NCBI GenBank assembly: GCA_003520545.1
Contig: DOUP01000266.1
Span: forward strand, 1-10,658
Length of the DNA stretch: 10,658 nucleotides
Reading direction: 5' to 3'
Source of the DNA: Maritimibacter sp.
GTDB taxonomy: Bacteria; Pseudomonadota; Alphaproteobacteria; Rhodobacterales; Rhodobacteraceae
Shown here: positions 7,809 through 10,658 of the stretch, one piece after another
Numbering within the stretch: the stretch's first letter is position 1
How the letters are laid out: each line of letters starts with the position of its first letter
The notes under the pieces: generated by a model
The model's input: the letters and a program-made list of their open reading frames with translations, nothing else
Database searches by the model: none
What the model was told of the DNA's origin: nothing
Made by a program: the position numbers and the translations under genes

Positions 7809-8657
7809 ATGTCCTTTTCCATCGCGGGCAAGACCGCCATCGTGACAGGCGCTGCCAACGGCGTAGGCCTCGCCATCGCCCGCCACCTCGCCGATGCCGG
7901 AGCCAATGTCGTCTGCTGCGACATGGACGAGCACAAGCTGGCACAGGAGTTCGGCTCGAATCCGGGTATGGATGTGCTCCCGAACGCGGGTGAAGAAGCT
8001 GCCCCCGACAGCAACCTGCGAATTTTCGCGGGCGACCTGCGGCAGAAACTGACCATCGCGAACCTGCTGTCGGCGACCATCGACGCCTTTGACCGGGTCG
8101 ACATCCTCGTCAACGCCTCGCGCCAGGTGGCGGGCTCCGATCCGCTGGACGCAGACGACAAGATGGTCGAAACGCTGATCGACCAGAACCTCATGACCGC
8201 GTTACGCCTGAGCCAAGCGGTCGCCAAGCGGATGATCTCCCAGGCAAAAGAGGACGACGCGGAAAACGTGCAGTCCATCGGCGCCATCGTGAACCTCACC
8301 TCCATCGCCGCCCAACGGACCCGCCCGCAGCTCATGGCCTTCTCCATCGCCTCCGCCGCGCTGGAGCAGATGACCCGCTCGCTCGCCGTGGCGCTCGCCC
8401 CGCAGAAAATCCGGGTAAACGCGGTGGGCTTCGGATCGGTCATGTCGGCCAGCCTGCGAGACGCCTGCGCCGAGAACGGCGACTTGCGCAGAGAGGTGAT
8501 CGACGGCACGCCTCTGGGTCGGATTGCGGAAGCGAGCGAGATCGCCGAGGCCGTCCACTTCCTCGCCTCCGATGCCTCTCGCTTCATGACCGGCCAGGTG
8601 ATGACCATCGACGGCGGGCGCACCGTGCTCGACGTGGTGGACACCGACCGCCACTGA
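7809..8657 (+). CDS. SDR-family oxidoreductase-like protein with a degenerate active site
   Basis: This is a 282-aa Rossmann-fold protein of the short-chain dehydrogenase/reductase family. The nucleotide-binding motif TGAANGVG (13-20) is intact, and D38 at the end of strand 2 (CCDMD) suggests NAD(H) over NADP(H). NAS (102-104) replaces the usual NAG. The active-site Asn (N127) and Ser (S165 in VNLTSIAA) are present. The family's YxxxK pair should fall at 178 and 182, 13 and 17 residues after the Ser, but the sequence there is FSIAS, giving Phe178 and Ser182. Both the catalytic Tyr and Lys are therefore missing. The C-terminal part is normal (IRVNAVGFGSV, FLASDASRFMTGQVMTIDGG). The start ATG at 7809 has a strong AGGAG at 7797-7801. 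It lies between rsmC and hemF in the same direction. It may be a non-catalytic nucleotide sensor or scaffold, or an enzyme with altered chemistry; the function is unknown. Confidence 0.85.
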   Translation: MSFSIAGKTAIVTGAANGVGLAIARHLADAGANVVCCDMDEHKLAQEFGSNPGMDVLPNAGEEAAPDSNLRIFAGDLRQKLTIANLLSATIDAFDRVDILVNASRQVAGSDPLDADDKMVETLIDQNLMTALRLSQAVAKRMISQAKEDDAENVQSIGAIVNLTSIAAQRTRPQLMAFSIASAALEQMTRSLAVALAPQKIRVNAVGFGSVMSASLRDACAENGDLRREVIDGTPLGRIAEASEIAEAVHFLASDASRFMTGQVMTIDGGRTVLDVVDTDRH

Positions 8658-8673
8658 CCGCAGGCGTGCGGTC
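8656..8673 (+). terminator. Hairpin at the SDR stop codon (possible weak terminator or processing site)
   Basis: GACCGC (8656-8661) and GCGGTC (8668-8673) form a perfect 6-bp stem with a 6-nt loop; the left arm includes the last two bases of the SDR TGA stop. A TTTT run comes only 7 bp later (8681-8684), so it does not fit a strong intrinsic terminator. It could lower read-through into hemF or protect a 3' end. Confidence 0.3.
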
Positions 8674-8731
8674 CATTCCCTTTTGCGCATCCGTCCTGTA
8701 GGCACTCAGCGACCACAAGAAGGAGCGCCCG

Positions 8732-9622
8732 ATGACCGACATGATGGACGACCAGAAAACCCGCGCGAGCGACTGGTTCCGCCACTTGCGCGATCAGATC
8801 GTGGCGGCCTTCGAGGGGCTGGAAGACACGCAGGCAACCGGGCCTTTCGCGGATGACCCTGCCGGCCGGTTCGAGGTCACGCCAACCAAGCGCACCTCTG
8901 ACGATGGATCCGATGCGGGCGGCGGCTTGATGAGCGTGATGCGCGGTGGCCGGGCATTCGAGAAGGTCGGCGTCAACGTCTCGACCGTCTACGGCACCCT
9001 GGGCGAGGCCGCGCAGAAGGCCATGGCCGCGCGTGGCGTCGCTGGAATCGAAAACGACCCGCGTTTCTGGGCGTCGGGCATTTCGCTCGTCGCCCATATG
9101 CAGAACCCGCACAGTCCCGCCGTCCACATGAACACCCGCATGTTCTGGACGCCCGGTGCCTGGTGGTTCGGGGGTGGCGCGGACCTCAACCCCTGCATCG
9201 AGTATGACGAGGACACCGCGCATTTCCATGCCGCGATGAAGGCCGGCTGCGACCCGCACGACGCCACCTATTACGACCGCTACAAGGCCTGGGCGGACGA
9301 GTATTTCTATATCCCTCACCGGGGCCGCGCCCGCGGCGTCGGCGGGATTTTTTACGACGATCACAACACCGGCGACTGGGAGGCGGATTTCGCCTTCACA
9401 CAGGACGTGGGCCGTGCCTTCCTTCCGGCGTTCCTGCCGATTACCGAGAAGCGCCGCAACACGCCCTGGTCCGAAGCCGACAAGGACACGCAGCTCGTGC
9501 ACCGGGGCCTCTATGCCGAATACAACCTCGTCTACGACCGGGGCACCAAGTTCGGTCTGGCCACAGGGCATGACGCCAACGCGGTGTTGATGAGCCTGCC
9601 GCCCTTGGCGAAATGGGTCTGA
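8732..9622 (+). CDS. hemF: Oxygen-dependent coproporphyrinogen III oxidase HemF
   Basis: HemF oxidatively decarboxylates two propionate chains of coproporphyrinogen III to give protoporphyrinogen IX, using O2, in the cytoplasm. It is a late step of haem (and, in phototrophs, chlorophyll) synthesis. The 296-aa protein carries the family blocks in order: GVNVSTVYG (80-88), ISLVAHMQNPHSPAVHMNTR (117-136), WWFGGGADLNP (144-154), YFYIPHRGRARGVGGIFYDD (191-210) and GLYAEYNLVYDRGTKFGL (259-276). Conserved histidines are H122, H132, H166 and H196. The start ATG at 8732 has AGGAG at 8721-8725, spaced 6 bp. The protein ends at PPLAKWV, about 25 residues before the end of the E. coli enzyme; as I recall, alphaproteobacterial HemF proteins commonly stop here. 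It is 74 bp after the SDR gene and may be co-transcribed with it. I saw no FNR-type site in that gap. Confidence 0.95.
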   Translation: MTDMMDDQKTRASDWFRHLRDQIVAAFEGLEDTQATGPFADDPAGRFEVTPTKRTSDDGSDAGGGLMSVMRGGRAFEKVGVNVSTVYGTLGEAAQKAMAARGVAGIENDPRFWASGISLVAHMQNPHSPAVHMNTRMFWTPGAWWFGGGADLNPCIEYDEDTAHFHAAMKAGCDPHDATYYDRYKAWADEYFYIPHRGRARGVGGIFYDDHNTGDWEADFAFTQDVGRAFLPAFLPITEKRRNTPWSEADKDTQLVHRGLYAEYNLVYDRGTKFGLATGHDANAVLMSLPPLAKWV

Positions 9623-9640
9623 CCCCGGCCCGCCCGCGCA

Positions 9641-10658
9641 TTAATCCAGCGTGCGGCGGAACCTGACGAGCGCCAGAAAGGACAGACCAACAGCGAAGAT
9701 CGTGAGCGCGATCAGCGGCCCTTGGATGTCCGCGATCCCCGCCCCTTTCAACATCACCGCGCGTATGAGGCGCAGGAAATGGGTCAGCGGAAAAATTTCG
9801 CCCAGAACCTGCGCCCAACCGGGCATGCCCCGATAGGGGAACATGAAGCCGGAGATCAGAAGCGACGGCAGGAAAAAGAAGAACGTAAGTTGCATGGCCT
9901 GCATCTGCGTGCGGGCAATGGTCGAGATCAGGTAGCCCAGGACCACGAGAGCCGCCACGAAGATGAACACCCCGAAGAGCAACAGGCCCAGCGACCCCAC
10001 GAAAGGGACGTCGAACATCAGCCGTGCGGCCACCAGCACCACGACCACTTGCACCGCGCCGACGACCAGGTAGGGCACGACCTTGCCCAACATGATTTCC
10101 AGCGGCGTGGCAGGCATCGCCAAGAGATTTTCCATCGTCCCGCGCTCTGTTTCACGGGTCAGCGCCATGGCCGTCATCATCACCATCGTGAGCTGCAAGA
10201 TAACCCCGAGCAACCCCGGCACGATATTGTATTGCGTGATGCCCTCGGGGTTGTAACGCCGATGCACGATCATCTCGGCAGCAGGCGGACTTTGCGTGAC
10301 CCCTGCCTCCCGCGCCAGCGCCGATTGCGCCACCGTGGACAGGGTCGAGATCGCGCCGGATGCCACTGACGGGTCCGTCGCGTCCGCTTCGATCAGCACT
10401 TGCCCGGTCTCGCCGCGCGCAACCTTCCGCCCGAAATCGGAGGGCACCGTGATGACGAAAGACACATCGCCCGCGGTGATCATCGCTTCGGCCTGTTCGG
10501 CGCTGGCATCCTGCGTGACGAAGCGGAAATAGCCGGTGAGCTCCAGCGCCGTCACCATCGCGCGGGTGTAACGATCCTGGGTCGGCGCAACCAAGGCGGC
10601 GGGCAGCATCTTCGGATCGGTGTTGATCGCGAAACCGAAGAGCACAAGCTGCATCAAG
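9641..10658 (-). CDS. ABC-2 type transporter permease (N-terminus beyond window)
   Basis: This is a membrane subunit of an export-type ABC transporter (ABC2_membrane family, resembling the YbhR/YbhS/YhhJ group). The frame is open to the window edge, and the first visible residues (LMQLVLFGFAINTDPK) are the end of membrane helix 1. An N-terminal cytoplasmic segment of perhaps 25-45 residues is therefore missing, and the first ATG is probably not the start. A large periplasmic domain (about 11-142 of the 338 visible residues) is followed by five hydrophobic helices near 146-166, 193-215, 223-249, 255-275 and 313-333. Between the first two of these lies the coupling motif RETERGTMENLLAMP, then EIMLGK (about 168-192). 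The C-terminus is basic (RFRRTLD). Convergent with hemF, 18 bp apart. A matching ATPase and an HlyD-like protein would be expected upstream outside the window. The substrate is unknown. Confidence 0.88.
   Translation of the reverse strand, partial: LMQLVLFGFAINTDPKMLPAALVAPTQDRYTRAMVTALELTGYFRFVTQDASAEQAEAMITAGDVSFVITVPSDFGRKVARGETGQVLIEADATDPSVASGAISTLSTVAQSALAREAGVTQSPPAAEMIVHRRYNPEGITQYNIVPGLLGVILQLTMVMMTAMALTRETERGTMENLLAMPATPLEIMLGKVVPYLVVGAVQVVVVLVAARLMFDVPFVGSLGLLLFGVFIFVAALVVLGYLISTIARTQMQAMQLTFFFFLPSLLISGFMFPYRGMPGWAQVLGEIFPLTHFLRLIRAVMLKGAGIADIQGPLIALTIFAVGLSFLALVRFRRTLD

Noticed and set aside
7727..9571. Very long open frame (614 codons) on the minus strand opposite the SDR gene and hemF
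   Set aside because: It is fully antisense to two well-supported genes. Long antisense frames are common in high-GC DNA because stop codons are rare; it shows no recognisable family.
9540..9640. hemF appears truncated by about 25 residues relative to E. coli HemF
   Set aside because: No other frame after the stop continues the family sequence, there is no sign of a frameshift, and as I recall alphaproteobacterial HemF proteins commonly end at this PPxxxW point. It is treated as the normal length.

Overview
The window is high-GC, densely coded chromosomal DNA. Gene content and protein style point to an alphaproteobacterium, most likely Rhodobacterales (Roseobacter/Rhodobacter type). This assignment rests on recognising the protein families, not on a database search. 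I see no rRNA, tRNA, insertion sequence, phage gene, CRISPR array or integration site. The region reads as ordinary core genome, with nine genes, two of them cut by the window edges.

Bases 1-3771 (+ strand) hold the end of a Yej-type peptide/microcin C-like ABC importer operon: yejB (5' end missing), yejE and yejF. The genes are tightly packed; yejF starts inside the yejE stop region (ATGA overlap). The substrate-binding protein yejA would be expected just upstream, outside the window. Bases 3830-5419 (- strand, convergent to yejF) encode a secreted D-Ala-D-Ala carboxypeptidase (family S11) with a long Ala/Pro/Glu-rich linker and a C-terminal SPOR domain. Its roughly 200-bp leader (5420-5624) carries several inverted and direct repeats. 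Bases 5625-6326 (- strand) encode a HAD-superfamily hydrolase.

From a divergent intergenic region (6327-6444) a + strand cluster runs to 9622: clpS (N-degron adaptor of ClpAP), an RsmC-type 16S rRNA guanine-N2 methyltransferase, an SDR-family protein that lacks the usual catalytic Tyr and Lys, and hemF (oxygen-dependent coproporphyrinogen III oxidase). Gaps are 33, 41 and 74 bp, so co-transcription is plausible, although a hairpin sits at the SDR stop codon. Convergent to hemF, 9641-10658 (- strand) is an ABC-2 type export permease whose N-terminus lies beyond the window.

No clearly new system is visible. The points most worth a second look are the active-site-degenerate SDR next to hemF, the structured leader of the carboxypeptidase gene with a terminator-like hairpin reading on the opposite strand, and the separation of clpS from any clpA.
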